From: Sphingobacterium alimentarium
GTDB taxonomy: Bacteria > Bacteroidota > Bacteroidia > Sphingobacteriales > Sphingobacteriaceae
Assembly (NCBI RefSeq): GCF_004342685.1
Contig: NZ_SMBZ01000014.1
Location: 1 to 64,000 of the forward strand
Direction of reading: 5' to 3'
DNA: 64,000 bases
Under the pieces are notes generated by a model. The model worked only from the letters and a program-made list of their open reading frames with translations. It was not told where the DNA came from and did not search any database. The position numbers and the translations under genes were made by a program. How positions within the stretch are numbered: position 1 is the stretch's first letter; the number at the start of each line of letters is the position of its first letter. Positions 27,553-36,829 of this stretch are shown here, piece after piece.

Positions 27553-28023
27553 ATGTCCTATCAACTAGACAAACTTGATCTAAAAATTTTGCGCCTCTTA
27601 CAAGAAAATGGTCGTATTACCAACTTGCAGTTGGCAACCAATATTGGCTTATCGCCAGCGCCAACTTTAGAGCGTGTACGCAAACTAGAAAATTCGGGTT
27701 TTATCAAGAGCTATCATGCCTTTGTGGATGAGGAAAAATTGGGTTTAGGCATCAAATCTTTTATTCAAATTTCACTAGATTTTCACACTCACAACGCCAT
27801 TCCTGAATTTGTAGAAGCTGTCAAAGCTATACCAGAAGTAACAGAATGTCATCATGTGACGGGCAACTGTGACTTTATACTCAAAGTCTACGTTAAAGAT
27901 ATAAAGGCTTACGAGGCGGTCATTATGGAGAAAATCTCCAAAATTCCGTTTGTTAAGACTTTCCAGACAATGATGATTATGTCAACCTCTAAAAAAGAAC
28001 CTATAGTACCGTTAGAATACTAA
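27553..28023 (+). CDS. Lrp/AsnC family transcriptional regulator
   Basis: 156 residues. An N-terminal winged helix-turn-helix (LDLKILRLLQENGRI, IGLSPAPTLERVRKLENSGFI) is followed by an AsnC/RAM ligand-binding domain (AVKAIPEVTECHHVTGNCDFILKVYVKD). Members sense amino acids and work as octamers. The stop codon overlaps the next gene's start (TAATG), so the DUF6695 protein is translationally coupled to it. It is divergent from the suf operon. Confidence 0.93.
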   Translation: MSYQLDKLDLKILRLLQENGRITNLQLATNIGLSPAPTLERVRKLENSGFIKSYHAFVDEEKLGLGIKSFIQISLDFHTHNAIPEFVEAVKAIPEVTECHHVTGNCDFILKVYVKDIKAYEAVIMEKISKIPFVKTFQTMMIMSTSKKEPIVPLEY

Positions 28024-29096
28024 TGAATAACGATTATCAAGATTTTGCAATTATCTTAACATGGCCGGATGCTACGATTCGCGGTGATGAAAAATGGATG
28101 ATGTTTTTCAAGAAAATCGGTATTGTCAAAAATCTAAACTTCAAAGTAGGTCATACAGGAGTCGTCATCATCGATCACCAAACTGGCGACATGTTGTTTT
28201 ATGACTTTGGACGCTATATTACTCCTCGAGGATATGGACGAGCGCGCTCCAAATTCTCGGACCCACTGCTTGACATACAGCTTAAAGCTGAAATTCAAGA
28301 TAACGAAATTCGCAACATTCCCGAACTTATCAAGCATTTTGAGGAGCTAAAGCCAGCGATGTATGGTGATGGTAAATTGTTTTTCTCTATCGTAAAAGGA
28401 ATAGACTTCCAAAAAGCCAAAGAATACGGCGATTCTTGTGTGGAACAAGGAACTTTTCCCTATGGAGCAGTTGCCAAAAACAACAACAATTGTTCGCGCT
28501 TCATCACTAGAATGCTGATGAAGTCATCGACGAAGTTTCATTTTTGGCACATGTTGAATCTGCCCGAAACCATAAAGAGTAGCCCGGTGAGTAATCTGAT
28601 TAATGTAGTGGATGATCGGATAATATACTCCTACACGCCTTCGGAAGGAATAAAAAGTTTCAAGATGAATCGGTTCCAATCGTTCATTTTTTTGGTAAAA
28701 CAACTGCGGGACAACGTTTCACGCAAGAAATCCTCCCTTTTCCCGAATGACCTTATCATCGGCGGAATGGATTTTATTTCGAAACCCATTACATTACCTA
28801 AAGATGCTGTTTATCTAGGCGGTGTGGGTGATGGGGCTTGGTTTACGATATCAGCAGCGGACATTTCCAATCAATATGTGATCAAACGATTTACCTCTAC
28901 TGGGAAACTAGAGTATGTGGTGCGTGGCGAATCCACAGAGATTTTTAATATAAATCTTCCTTGGAAAATCACATACGACAGCCATTTGCTATTCACACAT
29001 ATCGAGCAGAACAATAAAAAAATTCGTATCAATCACCTCGAACGCTTTGAGAATAAGAAATACGATTTCGAGAAGATCAAAGAGCGTTACGCTTAA
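28023..29096 (+). CDS. DUF6695-like protein with permuted papain (NlpC/P60-LRAT) features
   Basis: 357 residues, no signal peptide. The first ~165 residues contain VGHTGVVIID (His44) and NNNNCSRFITRML (Cys157). A His in the first strand and an NC-x-x-F motif later is the order of circularly permuted NlpC/P60 enzymes such as LRAT, where the pair is catalytic. DUF6695 is my best family label. The C-terminal half is beta-rich (VYLGGVGDGAWFTISAA, LEYVVRGESTEIF), of unknown role. It may hydrolyse or acyl-transfer on lipid or amide substrates; this is inference. Coupled to the Lrp gene by TAATG, and it ends one base from the ung stop. Confidence 0.6.
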   Translation: MNNDYQDFAIILTWPDATIRGDEKWMMFFKKIGIVKNLNFKVGHTGVVIIDHQTGDMLFYDFGRYITPRGYGRARSKFSDPLLDIQLKAEIQDNEIRNIPELIKHFEELKPAMYGDGKLFFSIVKGIDFQKAKEYGDSCVEQGTFPYGAVAKNNNNCSRFITRMLMKSSTKFHFWHMLNLPETIKSSPVSNLINVVDDRIIYSYTPSEGIKSFKMNRFQSFIFLVKQLRDNVSRKKSSLFPNDLIIGGMDFISKPITLPKDAVYLGGVGDGAWFTISAADISNQYVIKRFTSTGKLEYVVRGESTEIFNINLPWKITYDSHLLFTHIEQNNKKIRINHLERFENKKYDFEKIKERYA

Positions 29097-29097
29097 G

Positions 29098-29769
29098 CTA
29101 CAATTTCCAATCTATTACACTTCTTCCCTTAGAAGCCAAATAAGTATTTGCTTTAGAGAATGGTTTACTGCCAAAAAAGCCGCGATATACGGACAATGGA
29201 GATGGATGTACAGCTTTTAGAATTAAATGTTTTCTCTCGTCGATAAGCACAGATTTCTTTTGAGCATAGCTCCCCCACAATACAAAAACCACATTTTCCA
29301 GTTCTTCGGAAATCTTAGCAATAATATGGTCCGTAAAAGTTTCCCACCCCTGCTTCTGATGGCTGGCTGCTTGATGCGCACGCACTGTCAATGTCGCATT
29401 GAGCAGTAAGACGCCTTGCGTAGCCCACTTAGTCAAGTCACCCGAAGTAGGAGTCTGAAATCCAGGAATATCTGTTTGCAACTCGGCAAAGATGTTTTTC
29501 AGTGATGGTGGAAAAGTAATGCCTTGGGGCACCGAAAATGATAGCCCATGCGCTTGGCCCACATTGTGGTAAGGATCTTGTCCGAGGATGACAACTTTGA
29601 CATCCTGTAGACGAGTGAGACGGAAAGCATTAAATACCAAATCTTGAGGAGGATATATTTCAAATTGTCTACGCTCTTGCTGAACAAAAGCAGACAATTT
29701 TTTCATATAATCTTGTTGAAATAATGGCTTTAAGATGGGTCCCCAGCTTTCATTGTACATTTTTTCCAT
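29098..29769 (-). CDS. ung: uracil-DNA glycosylase
   Basis: 223 residues from MEKMYNESWG. Family 1 UDG: catalytic water-activating Asp65 in GQDPYH, LLLNATLTV uracil-binding loop, VLWGSYAQ, and the leucine/His loop HPSPLSVYRGFFG. It removes uracil from DNA in the cytoplasm. The frame extends 5 codons upstream, but a TACTTTTG promoter element at 29774-29781 overlaps that extension, so the inner ATG is preferred. Convergent with the DUF6695 gene. Confidence 0.97.
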   Translation of the reverse strand: MEKMYNESWGPILKPLFQQDYMKKLSAFVQQERRQFEIYPPQDLVFNAFRLTRLQDVKVVILGQDPYHNVGQAHGLSFSVPQGITFPPSLKNIFAELQTDIPGFQTPTSGDLTKWATQGVLLLNATLTVRAHQAASHQKQGWETFTDHIIAKISEELENVVFVLWGSYAQKKSVLIDERKHLILKAVHPSPLSVYRGFFGSKPFSKANTYLASKGRSVIDWKL

Positions 29770-29773
29770 ATAA

Positions 29774-29781
29774 CAAAAGTA
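29774..29781 (-). promoter_or_regulatory. -7 element of ung
   Basis: TACTTTTG on the minus strand, about 5 bases before the chosen ATG; transcription would begin at or close to the start codon, or the second ATG three codons later is used. Confidence 0.5.
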
Positions 29782-29868
29782 CATTTTTCACTGCGAATCG
29801 TACAAACAAGTTTGCATAACTACTTAAATTAATGGATATTTGCATATTAAAAACTACAACAAGAAGAG

Positions 29869-30408
29869 ATGTCAAATTTAGTGCGTATTATTATTAGCTG
29901 TTTACTTTTGGTAGGTACAGTAGTATTATTTTGGTTTGGATATTGGGGCTGGGGTATTTTAGGTATCTTGGTTACTATTTTAGCATGGGTGACCGTTTTC
30001 TTCCATGAATATATGCTTATAGCGCAATGGTATTTCCGTAAACAGGATATGGCTAAAGCAGAAAGCTGGTTAAGCAAAATCACCAATTACGAAAAACAAC
30101 TTATCCCTGCACAACATGGTTATTACCACTTGTTATTAGGTTTGTTGGAATCTCAACGCGCGCCTTTGCAATCGGAGAAATTCTTCAAAAAAGCACTTTC
30201 ATTAGGTCTTCACATGGATCATAATGTAGCTTTAGCAAAATTGAGTTTAGCAGGAGTAATGATGGCAAAACGCAATAAACGTGAAGCAGAGAAATATCTG
30301 CAAGAAGCGAAACGTGCTGACAAAAACAAACTGTTGGCCGATCAAATCAAGATGATGAAAGATCAAATGGGATTGATGGACAAACAACAGTTCCGTTACT
30401 CAAGATAA
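29869..30408 (+). CDS. membrane-anchored TPR-like protein
   Basis: 179 residues. Two close N-terminal membrane helices (about 5-45, rich in Trp and Gly: FWFGYWGWGILGILVTILAW) are followed by a cytoplasmic helical region. That region reads like two to three TPR units (AESWLSKITNYEKQL, YYHLLLGLLESQRAPLQSEKFFKKAL, AEKYLQEAKRADKN). The family is unnamed to me; it probably acts as a scaffold. It is single, with a strong terminator after the stop. Confidence 0.75.
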   Translation: MSNLVRIIISCLLLVGTVVLFWFGYWGWGILGILVTILAWVTVFFHEYMLIAQWYFRKQDMAKAESWLSKITNYEKQLIPAQHGYYHLLLGLLESQRAPLQSEKFFKKALSLGLHMDHNVALAKLSLAGVMMAKRNKREAEKYLQEAKRADKNKLLADQIKMMKDQMGLMDKQQFRYSR

Positions 30409-30409
30409 A

Positions 30410-30447
30410 ACAAAACAGCCTCGAAAAATTTTCGAGGCTGTTTTGTT
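30410..30447. terminator. bidirectional rho-independent terminator
   Basis: AAAACAGCCTCGAAAA / TTTTCGAGGCTGTTTT, a perfect 16-bp stem between convergent genes. Confidence 0.9.
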
Positions 30448-30904
30448 ATAATTCTATTGTATATTCTAAAATCTTTCCTTGCTCTTCATAATCCTCAATC
30501 GCCAATTTTAATTGCTTAGGCTTGCCCCATTGCTTCTTCCAACCTCCTGTTTTGATGGTGAGCACTACTGGCTCATTCCGGGTCAATAGATAATGAAGAT
30601 AATTTTGTCGATCCATGATATGGATTCTTACCTTACCCAATTGCATGGTTTCATACCACAATGGCACGTCACTACCACTCAATAATCCCGTAGAAAAGGT
30701 ATTCAACTTGAACTCACGGGGATTTTTAAGGTACGATTGCAAATACAATTCGACAGTTGCGGTATCTCCTTTTGTGTTGACCTCGGCCTTTTTCGTCCAT
30801 ATTTCTATTTCATTGACATCAATAGACTTTCGCTCTTCCTTTTCTTGTGAGTAGGAAAGAAAGCTCAAACAGGAAAAGCAAAGGGTAAAAAATAAACTTC
30901 TCAT
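30446..30904 (-). CDS. secreted hypothetical protein
   Basis: 152 residues with a signal peptide (MRSLFFTLCFSCLSFLSYS). The mature part is beta-rich and charged (TATVELYLQSYLKNPREFKLNTF, GKVRIHIMDRQNYLHYL, EPVVLTIKTGGWKKQWG). I do not recognise the family and see no catalytic motif. It follows the DUF4293 gene by 10 bases on the same strand, so the two are probably co-transcribed. Confidence 0.7.
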   Translation of the reverse strand: MRSLFFTLCFSCLSFLSYSQEKEERKSIDVNEIEIWTKKAEVNTKGDTATVELYLQSYLKNPREFKLNTFSTGLLSGSDVPLWYETMQLGKVRIHIMDRQNYLHYLLTRNEPVVLTIKTGGWKKQWGKPKQLKLAIEDYEEQGKILEYTIEL

Positions 30905-30914
30905 TACTAAAATC

Positions 30915-31388
30915 TTAACGCAATCTATCCGCGGATTTAATTAATTTTTCGTCCTTGCGAATACCGCCAATGGCCATCGCCAAGAAGATAATCGCAATAG
31001 GTAATAAGAAAAATCCTACGCCAATATTATTTGCCCCAAATTTTTGGCTGATTAAATCTAATGTAGCAGCTGAAGTGAAATACATCCACACACCCAGAAG
31101 TGCGATCAAGACAATGGACAAATAGATTAGCTTGATCTGAAGTTTTCTGTTTTTGTATTGAAAAATCGTAATCAAAGGAACTAGGGCCACTAATATCGTT
31201 GCTATAGTCTGCAAGGTGAAGCTGCTTTGTTTTACAGATTCATTATTTGAAGCCGAATATTCGCCGGTTACAAACATTTTCTTGCCCAGGCCCACAAGGT
31301 CTATATAATTCAAATAAGGGAATATAAATAACCCCAAAATCACTACCGTAGCTAATAATAACCAAATCGTTTGAATACGTTGTATCAT
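30915..31388 (-). CDS. DUF4293 membrane protein
   Basis: 157 residues with four membrane helices; it starts MIQRIQTIWLLLATVVI and ends with a short basic tail (GGIRKDEKLIKSADRLR). Start, topology and length agree with DUF4293, a Bacteroidetes family of unknown function. It is divergent from truA and upstream of a secreted hypothetical gene. Confidence 0.88.
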   Translation of the reverse strand: MIQRIQTIWLLLATVVILGLFIFPYLNYIDLVGLGKKMFVTGEYSASNNESVKQSSFTLQTIATILVALVPLITIFQYKNRKLQIKLIYLSIVLIALLGVWMYFTSAATLDLISQKFGANNIGVGFFLLPIAIIFLAMAIGGIRKDEKLIKSADRLR

Positions 31389-31416
31389 ATCTAATTCTAT
31401 AATCTTGACAATACTA

Positions 31417-31424
31417 CAAATATA
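31417..31424 (-). promoter_or_regulatory. -7 element of the DUF4293 gene
   Basis: TATATTTG on the minus strand, 28 bases before the ATG. Confidence 0.5.
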
Positions 31425-31479
31425 ATATAAACCACAGAAATATGACTTTGTTCTACCTCATCTGTGGAAGTATTTTTTT

Positions 31480-31487
31480 TACCTTTG
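31480..31487 (+). promoter_or_regulatory. -7 element of truA
   Basis: TACCTTTG, exact TAnnTTTG match, 5 bases before the GTG at 31493. It rules against the in-frame ATG at 31442. Confidence 0.55.
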
Positions 31488-31492
31488 TCTCT

Positions 31493-32257
31493 GTGAACGA
31501 AAAGAAAAGATATTTTTTAGAGATCGCTTATGATGGCACTGCCTATCACGGATGGCAGATTCAGCCAAATGCGATGTCGGTTCAAGAAAAATTAAACCAC
31601 GCTCTTCATACTTTTTTACGGGAAGAAATAGAAACGATTGGGGCAGGACGTACCGATACGGGTGTACATGCCAAACAGTTGTATGTGCATTTTGATAGTT
31701 CACAACCTATTTTGAACGATAATCCATCACGCGCATTACAAGCCCTAAATGCTTTATTGCCTTTTGATATTTCGGTCCAACGCATTCTTACTGTGGCAGA
31801 AGATGCACACGCACGCTTTGATGCCACAGAGCGCTCGTATGAGTACCATCTACATTGCCAGAAAAATCCTTTTCTGATTAACAAGTCTTGGTTGATGCGC
31901 GACATTCCGGACATCGAAAAGATGAATGAGGCGGCTCAATACTTGTTAGGAACCAAAGATTTCGAATGTTTCAGTAAATCTAACACCCAAGTATTCACCA
32001 ATATCTGTACTATTAAAGAAGCGCGGTGGGAACAAAACGATGAAGGTTTTGTTTTTCATATTACGGCCGATCGTTTTTTGCGCAATATGGTCCGCGCCAT
32101 TGTGGGCACTTTATTAGAAATTGGCGTAAAAGGTAAACCAATTTCTTATATTGAGGACGTGTTAGCGAGCAAAAGCCGTTCGAAAGCAGGTGTTTCGGTG
32201 CCTGCGCATGGTTTGTACTTAACACGAGTTATTTATCCATATATTCAAGAAAATTAG
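31493..32257 (+). CDS. truA: tRNA pseudouridine synthase A (TruA)
   Basis: 254 residues from a GTG. Catalytic Asp55 lies in GAGRTDTGVHA; other landmarks are LEIAYDGTAYHGWQIQ, ARFDATERSYEYHL and FLRNMVRAIVGTLLEIG. It modifies U38-40 in tRNA anticodon stems. The frame continues upstream to an ATG at 31442, but those residues are hydrophobic, unlike TruA, and the promoter element lies inside them. The next gene begins 2 bases after the stop, so truA and the ABC exporter form an operon. Confidence 0.96.
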   Translation: MNEKKRYFLEIAYDGTAYHGWQIQPNAMSVQEKLNHALHTFLREEIETIGAGRTDTGVHAKQLYVHFDSSQPILNDNPSRALQALNALLPFDISVQRILTVAEDAHARFDATERSYEYHLHCQKNPFLINKSWLMRDIPDIEKMNEAAQYLLGTKDFECFSKSNTQVFTNICTIKEARWEQNDEGFVFHITADRFLRNMVRAIVGTLLEIGVKGKPISYIEDVLASKSRSKAGVSVPAHGLYLTRVIYPYIQEN

Positions 32258-32259
32258 AT

Positions 32260-34023
32260 TTGAAACAAGATAAGATATCGGGAAAAGCGTACGACAGCAG
32301 ATTGTTGGGTCGTTTAGCCAAATATATGCGTCCCTATCAAGGCATCTTTTGGGTATCTGTAGTGCTCACCATTCTGTTGGCGGCTGTTGCTCCCGCATTG
32401 CCCATGCTTATCGAGTATACCTTGGATAATTACATCTTGAATGGGCAGTACAAAGGGCTCAACAGCATGCTCATCGTGATGTTGGCCTTATTAGTTGCGC
32501 AGACAATTATTCGGTATTTCCACACCCTGATGACCAATACGCTGGGACAGTCTGTCATTCGGGACATCCGTATTCAAGTCTTCGAACACATCACCAATTT
32601 ACGCTTAAAATACTTCGATAATACGCCTATCGGGCGACTTATCACCCGTACTATTTCTGATCTGGAAACCATTGCTAATATCTTTTCAGAAGGATTAATT
32701 CAGATTATCGGTGACCTACTGCAATTGGTTGTGATACTAGGCGTCATGTTCTATACCGATTGGCGATTGACATTGATTATCCTCATTCCTATGCCGTTGA
32801 TGTTGTGGGCGACATATATTTTCAAGGAAGCGATGAAGTCTGCATTTCAAGATGTACGACTTTGGGTGTCCAACCTGAACACCTTCTTACAAGAGCATAT
32901 CTCGGGGATGGCGGTTATTCAATATTTTGCTCGTGAAGAGCAAGAAATGAAGAAATTCGACGCCATAAATAAGGAGCATCGAAATGCACACGTGAGAGCG
33001 AACTGGTATTTTTCTATTTTCTTTCCAGTGTTGGAGATTATCATAGCGATTGCAACCGGACTTTTGGTGTGGTACGGTTCGAAGCAAGTGCTTGCTGATG
33101 TCATTTCTCCCGGTGTTGTGGTGGCATTTTTGATGTATATCAATATGATTTTCCGCCCTATACGTGAGTTGATTGATAAATTCAACACCTTACAGATGGG
33201 TATGGTATCCGCCGAACGTATTTTTGAGGTGTTGGACACCAACGAATTTACACCTAATACAGGAACATACCGACCGGAGCACATCCGTGGTGCAATTGAA
33301 TTTAAGAATGTATGGTTTGCGTACAATGACGAAAAATGGGTCTTGAAAGATGTCAGCTTCAAGGTGCAACCTGGCGAAACTTTAGCATTAGTAGGTGCTA
33401 CGGGAGCTGGAAAATCTTCTACCATCAATATATTAAGCCGATTCTACGAGATCCAGAAAGGTCAGATCTTATTGGACGGTGTAGACATTCGCGACTATGA
33501 ACTTACTTTCTTGCGAAAAAATATATCCACCGTGCTTCAGGATGTCTTCCTATTTTCGGACACTGTAAAGAATAATATCACGCTACAAAACCCTCATATC
33601 ACCGACGAGCAAATCATCAATGCCGCTAAAAGAGTGGGTGCATATGATTTCATCATGCGATTGCCTACTGGATTGGATTACAAAGTACAAGAGCGGGGTG
33701 CTACTTTGTCGGCAGGTCAGGCGCAATTGGTATCGTTTATCCGCGCTTTGGTGCACGATCCACGTATTTTGATACTCGACGAAGCGACTTCATCTATTGA
33801 CACCGAGACCGAAATATTAATCCAATCCGCTATCGATAATTTGATGGAAGGTCGTACTGCCATTGTCATTGCACACAGACTCTCGACGATTCAGAAGGCC
33901 GATAAAATTATCGTATTGGAGAAAGGCGAAATGAAAGAAATGGGATCCCACCAAGAACTTTTGGCTTTGGACGGTTACTATAGAAAGCTGTATGATTTAC
34001 AGTTTACCTCCGCAGGCATTTAA
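32260..34023 (+). CDS. ABC exporter (fused membrane and ATPase domains)
   Basis: 587 residues, TTG start two bases after truA. A six-helix exporter membrane domain (residues ~25-310, with the GRLITRTISDLETI coupling segment) precedes an ATPase. The ATPase has Walker A GATGAGKSS near 388, Q-loop VLQDVFLFSDTV, signature LSAGQAQ, Walker B ILILDEATSSID and the H-loop IAHRLST. The signature is LSAGQ rather than LSGGQ, as in MdlB-like exporters. Probably a homodimeric or paired multidrug/lipid exporter; the substrate is unknown. Confidence 0.93.
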   Translation: MKQDKISGKAYDSRLLGRLAKYMRPYQGIFWVSVVLTILLAAVAPALPMLIEYTLDNYILNGQYKGLNSMLIVMLALLVAQTIIRYFHTLMTNTLGQSVIRDIRIQVFEHITNLRLKYFDNTPIGRLITRTISDLETIANIFSEGLIQIIGDLLQLVVILGVMFYTDWRLTLIILIPMPLMLWATYIFKEAMKSAFQDVRLWVSNLNTFLQEHISGMAVIQYFAREEQEMKKFDAINKEHRNAHVRANWYFSIFFPVLEIIIAIATGLLVWYGSKQVLADVISPGVVVAFLMYINMIFRPIRELIDKFNTLQMGMVSAERIFEVLDTNEFTPNTGTYRPEHIRGAIEFKNVWFAYNDEKWVLKDVSFKVQPGETLALVGATGAGKSSTINILSRFYEIQKGQILLDGVDIRDYELTFLRKNISTVLQDVFLFSDTVKNNITLQNPHITDEQIINAAKRVGAYDFIMRLPTGLDYKVQERGATLSAGQAQLVSFIRALVHDPRILILDEATSSIDTETEILIQSAIDNLMEGRTAIVIAHRLSTIQKADKIIVLEKGEMKEMGSHQELLALDGYYRKLYDLQFTSAGI

Positions 34024-34103
34024 TACTTCTGCAACTATTTTTTATTTAAAAATTATTAGCTAAATTAACCATTGATTAAAAAATCGGAAAAACTTAAATC
34101 CTA

Positions 34104-35207
34104 ATGCTAATGAATTTTCTAAGAAATATGTTCTCTAAGAAGGAAAATACGCCTGATTCATATACATATTCAGATTTTTGGAAGTGGTTCGCAAACAACG
34201 AAAAGAACTTTTTTTCCAGTGTAAAAAGCAGAGAAAACATTGAAACCGAATTCTTTGATAAACTTGCTCCTGAGCTGAATAAACTTGGGTACCGCTACTA
34301 TTTTCTTACAGGAATGAAAGATGAGCATACTGCGGAACTCATTTTTACGCCGGACGGAAGCATCAAAGATATTGTATTCGTGGAAGAACTTGTTGAAGCA
34401 GCTCCCCTACTGGACAATTGGAAATTTGTCGCCTTGAAACCCGACTCCAACATCGAACAGATGGGTATCCGAATGGGAGATTATGAGTTTTCTAAAGAAA
34501 ATCTATTCTTTTACCCGATTGAACACGCTCAATATCCCGATGAAGTAGAAATCGTCATCGTACACGAGCAGTACAATGAAAAAGATAAGCAACAAATCAT
34601 AAGCGGTGTATATATTTTCTTGGACAATTATCTTGGAGAACTTAACTCCTTGACTACGATTGATCATTTGACGGTGGTGGGCCGTGACAAAGCCGAAAAG
34701 GAATTGATTTCTATAGCTAAATTAAAGGATTATCTCATCTGGCGAGAAAAGGAATTTGTAGAAGGATATCAAGGGATACGCCACAATACCGAGAATGATA
34801 GCTATTCGATGTTTGAGGCCAAGCTAGCGAATGGAAATGTACTTTTGGCGACTATCAATACCGATATTTTGAAATGGGACAAAAAAGCCTCGCATCCCTG
34901 GATTGCTACTATGATCATCAAATATAAGCCTGCGAACAATGGATTACCGAGCAGCGCGGATTATGAATTTTTGAACGACATAGAAGTCGAGATAATAGGA
35001 TTGCTACACGATAAAGACGGATATATCAATGTAGGAAGACAGACGGCAGATGGCGAAAAAGAAATATATTTTGCATGCAAAGATTTTCGCAAACCTTCGA
35101 AAGTGTTTTATCAAATCCAACAAAAACACAAACATAAGCACGAAATCACCTTTGACATGTACAAAGACAAATATTGGCAATCCTTTAACCGATTTATGCA
35201 AAATTAA
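34104..35207 (+). CDS. DUF695 domain protein
   Basis: 367 residues, cytosolic. The C-terminal ~130 residues (WIATMIIKYKPANNGLPSS, then GYINVGRQTADGEKEIYF and YDKD-like acidic end) match the layout of DUF695. The first part (LAPELNKLGYRYYFLTGMKD, AELIFTPDG) resembles stand-alone immunity-like or regulatory Bacteroidetes proteins, without a motif that I can name. It is a single gene between the ABC exporter and the EEP-family gene. Function unknown. Confidence 0.65.
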   Translation: MLMNFLRNMFSKKENTPDSYTYSDFWKWFANNEKNFFSSVKSRENIETEFFDKLAPELNKLGYRYYFLTGMKDEHTAELIFTPDGSIKDIVFVEELVEAAPLLDNWKFVALKPDSNIEQMGIRMGDYEFSKENLFFYPIEHAQYPDEVEIVIVHEQYNEKDKQQIISGVYIFLDNYLGELNSLTTIDHLTVVGRDKAEKELISIAKLKDYLIWREKEFVEGYQGIRHNTENDSYSMFEAKLANGNVLLATINTDILKWDKKASHPWIATMIIKYKPANNGLPSSADYEFLNDIEVEIIGLLHDKDGYINVGRQTADGEKEIYFACKDFRKPSKVFYQIQQKHKHKHEITFDMYKDKYWQSFNRFMQN

Positions 35208-35263
35208 TAGTGGATTTTGGGCGTGGATTTTATATTTTAGGTTATTCAACAATAATCTAAAGT

Positions 35264-36304
35264 ATGCTCTCTCGCCTCTTACTTGTAGTATTCACATTAT
35301 GTTTGACCTTAAACATTTCCGCACAAAAGAAATTGTTCACGGTTTTTCAGCTTAATATTTGGCATGAAGGAACCGTTGTTCCCAAAGGGTATGATGCCAT
35401 TATTAATGAAATCATCGACAAGAATGCGGATGTGGTAATGCTTTGTGAAGTCAATAATCAGCATGGAGTAGATTTCGTTTCTAGACTTCTCCATGACTTA
35501 AAAGCAAAAGGGCAACATTATTACGGCAGATCAAGTGAACAGTCTGTAGATGTGGCTACACTTTCCAAGTACCCCATTCTAGCGCAGCATACCTTATACG
35601 AAAAAGAAAATCGGCAAGGTCAGGTCTTAAAAACGAAAATAGAAATCTTCAACCATCCCCTAGTTTTCTATTCTGTGCACTTGGACTATACCAATTATGC
35701 CTGCTATCTCCCGCGAGGATATGATGGTGTGACTTGGAATAAAATGGAACAACCTATTACCGATGTGCAACAAATCCTTATTGCCAACCGCAAGAGCAAA
35801 CGTGATGAAGCTATCCGTGATATAATTGTGGATGCTCAACAAGAAGCAAACAGACATAGCATAATTATCGCTGGGGATTTCAATGAACCCTCCCATCTGG
35901 ATTGGATCGAGGGCAACAAATACTTGTACGATCGTCGTGGAGCCGTAGTACCTTGGGACTGCTCAGTCATGCTTTATGGCGCGGGCTATCGCGACGCATT
36001 TCGCTTTCAGTATCCTAATCCAATGACACATCCCGGCTTTACCTACCCTTCATTCAATAAGGATGCGCCGATTGAAAAATTAACTTGGGCTCCAGAGGCT
36101 GACGAACGCGAAAGAATTGATTATATTTACTTCAAATCATTAGGCAATACCCTAACACTAAAAGACATTAAAGTCGTGGGACCTGAAATTAGCGTTCGTT
36201 ATGCACAAAAGCACGAAAACGACGGTAAAGATCAGTTTATGCGGCCTAAAGATGTATGGCCCTCGGATCACAAAGGACTATTAGCTACATTTACTATTAA
36301 TTAA
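35264..36304 (+). CDS. secreted endonuclease/exonuclease/phosphatase family protein
   Basis: 346 residues with a signal peptide (MLSRLLLVVFTLCLTLNISA). EEP-fold landmarks are QLNIWHEG (Asn), MLCEVNN (metal-binding Glu), YSVHLDYTN, IIAGDFNEPSH (GDxN), RIDYIYFKS and WPSDHKGL (SDH). All metal and catalytic positions appear intact. Secreted members hydrolyse phosphodiesters or phosphomonoesters, for example nucleic acids or lipid head groups. The substrate is undecided. The next gene starts 6 bases after its stop. Confidence 0.9.
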   Translation: MLSRLLLVVFTLCLTLNISAQKKLFTVFQLNIWHEGTVVPKGYDAIINEIIDKNADVVMLCEVNNQHGVDFVSRLLHDLKAKGQHYYGRSSEQSVDVATLSKYPILAQHTLYEKENRQGQVLKTKIEIFNHPLVFYSVHLDYTNYACYLPRGYDGVTWNKMEQPITDVQQILIANRKSKRDEAIRDIIVDAQQEANRHSIIIAGDFNEPSHLDWIEGNKYLYDRRGAVVPWDCSVMLYGAGYRDAFRFQYPNPMTHPGFTYPSFNKDAPIEKLTWAPEADERERIDYIYFKSLGNTLTLKDIKVVGPEISVRYAQKHENDGKDQFMRPKDVWPSDHKGLLATFTIN

Positions 36305-36310
36305 AATAAG

Positions 36311-36754
36311 ATGTCCACACGTTTTACAGACCAGAATAAAGTGCTATCCGATTTTGAAAAAGAAGTCTGGGTGATATGTGCCGTCTGTTCGAAGAAAGCG
36401 ATCGCCAAACTGGACGTTGATCAAAAAAAAGCGCAGCTATTTTGTACGAATTGTGGCACTCACCGACAAACTTCTACGGAAGTGTCTCCATACGGGATCA
36501 AGGGGAATTTGAGGCTCGCTCCACATAGGTACTTCGAAGTAGAATTGTGGTTACAACATCCCTTCAAGAATGAGGTTTTTTATGCTTTAAATGGCGAGCA
36601 TTTGGATTATCTAGAACAATATATTGGCGCAGATTTGCGGGAGCATAAAAACAGGACACACTTTACGTTATTGGAAAAATTACCCAAATTCTACCATGAA
36701 GCGAAGAACAGAAAAGGCCTACTCGCTATCATCCAGAAATTGAAAAGAAAGTAA
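36311..36754 (+). CDS. zinc-ribbon hypothetical protein
   Basis: 147 residues. An N-terminal Cys4 ribbon (CAVCSKK...FCTNCGTHR, residues 25-50) is followed by a globular part (HRYFEVELWLQHPFKNEVFYAL, LDYLEQYIGADLRE). Unnamed family that resembles Bacteroidetes TFIIB-type ribbon proteins. It follows the EEP-family gene by 6 bases; a shared role is not obvious, as that protein is exported. Confidence 0.7.
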   Translation: MSTRFTDQNKVLSDFEKEVWVICAVCSKKAIAKLDVDQKKAQLFCTNCGTHRQTSTEVSPYGIKGNLRLAPHRYFEVELWLQHPFKNEVFYALNGEHLDYLEQYIGADLREHKNRTHFTLLEKLPKFYHEAKNRKGLLAIIQKLKRK

Positions 36755-36772
36755 ACACCTATTATTTATACA

Positions 36773-36808
36773 AAAAAATGGGCTCATTCTTCGAATAAGC
36801 CCATTTTT
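36773..36808. terminator. bidirectional rho-independent terminator
   Basis: AAAATGGGCT / AGCCCATTTT arms with A- and T-runs, between the convergent ribbon-protein and M3 peptidase genes. Confidence 0.88.
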
Positions 36809-36829
36809 ATATTGATAGAGGGAATTCCC

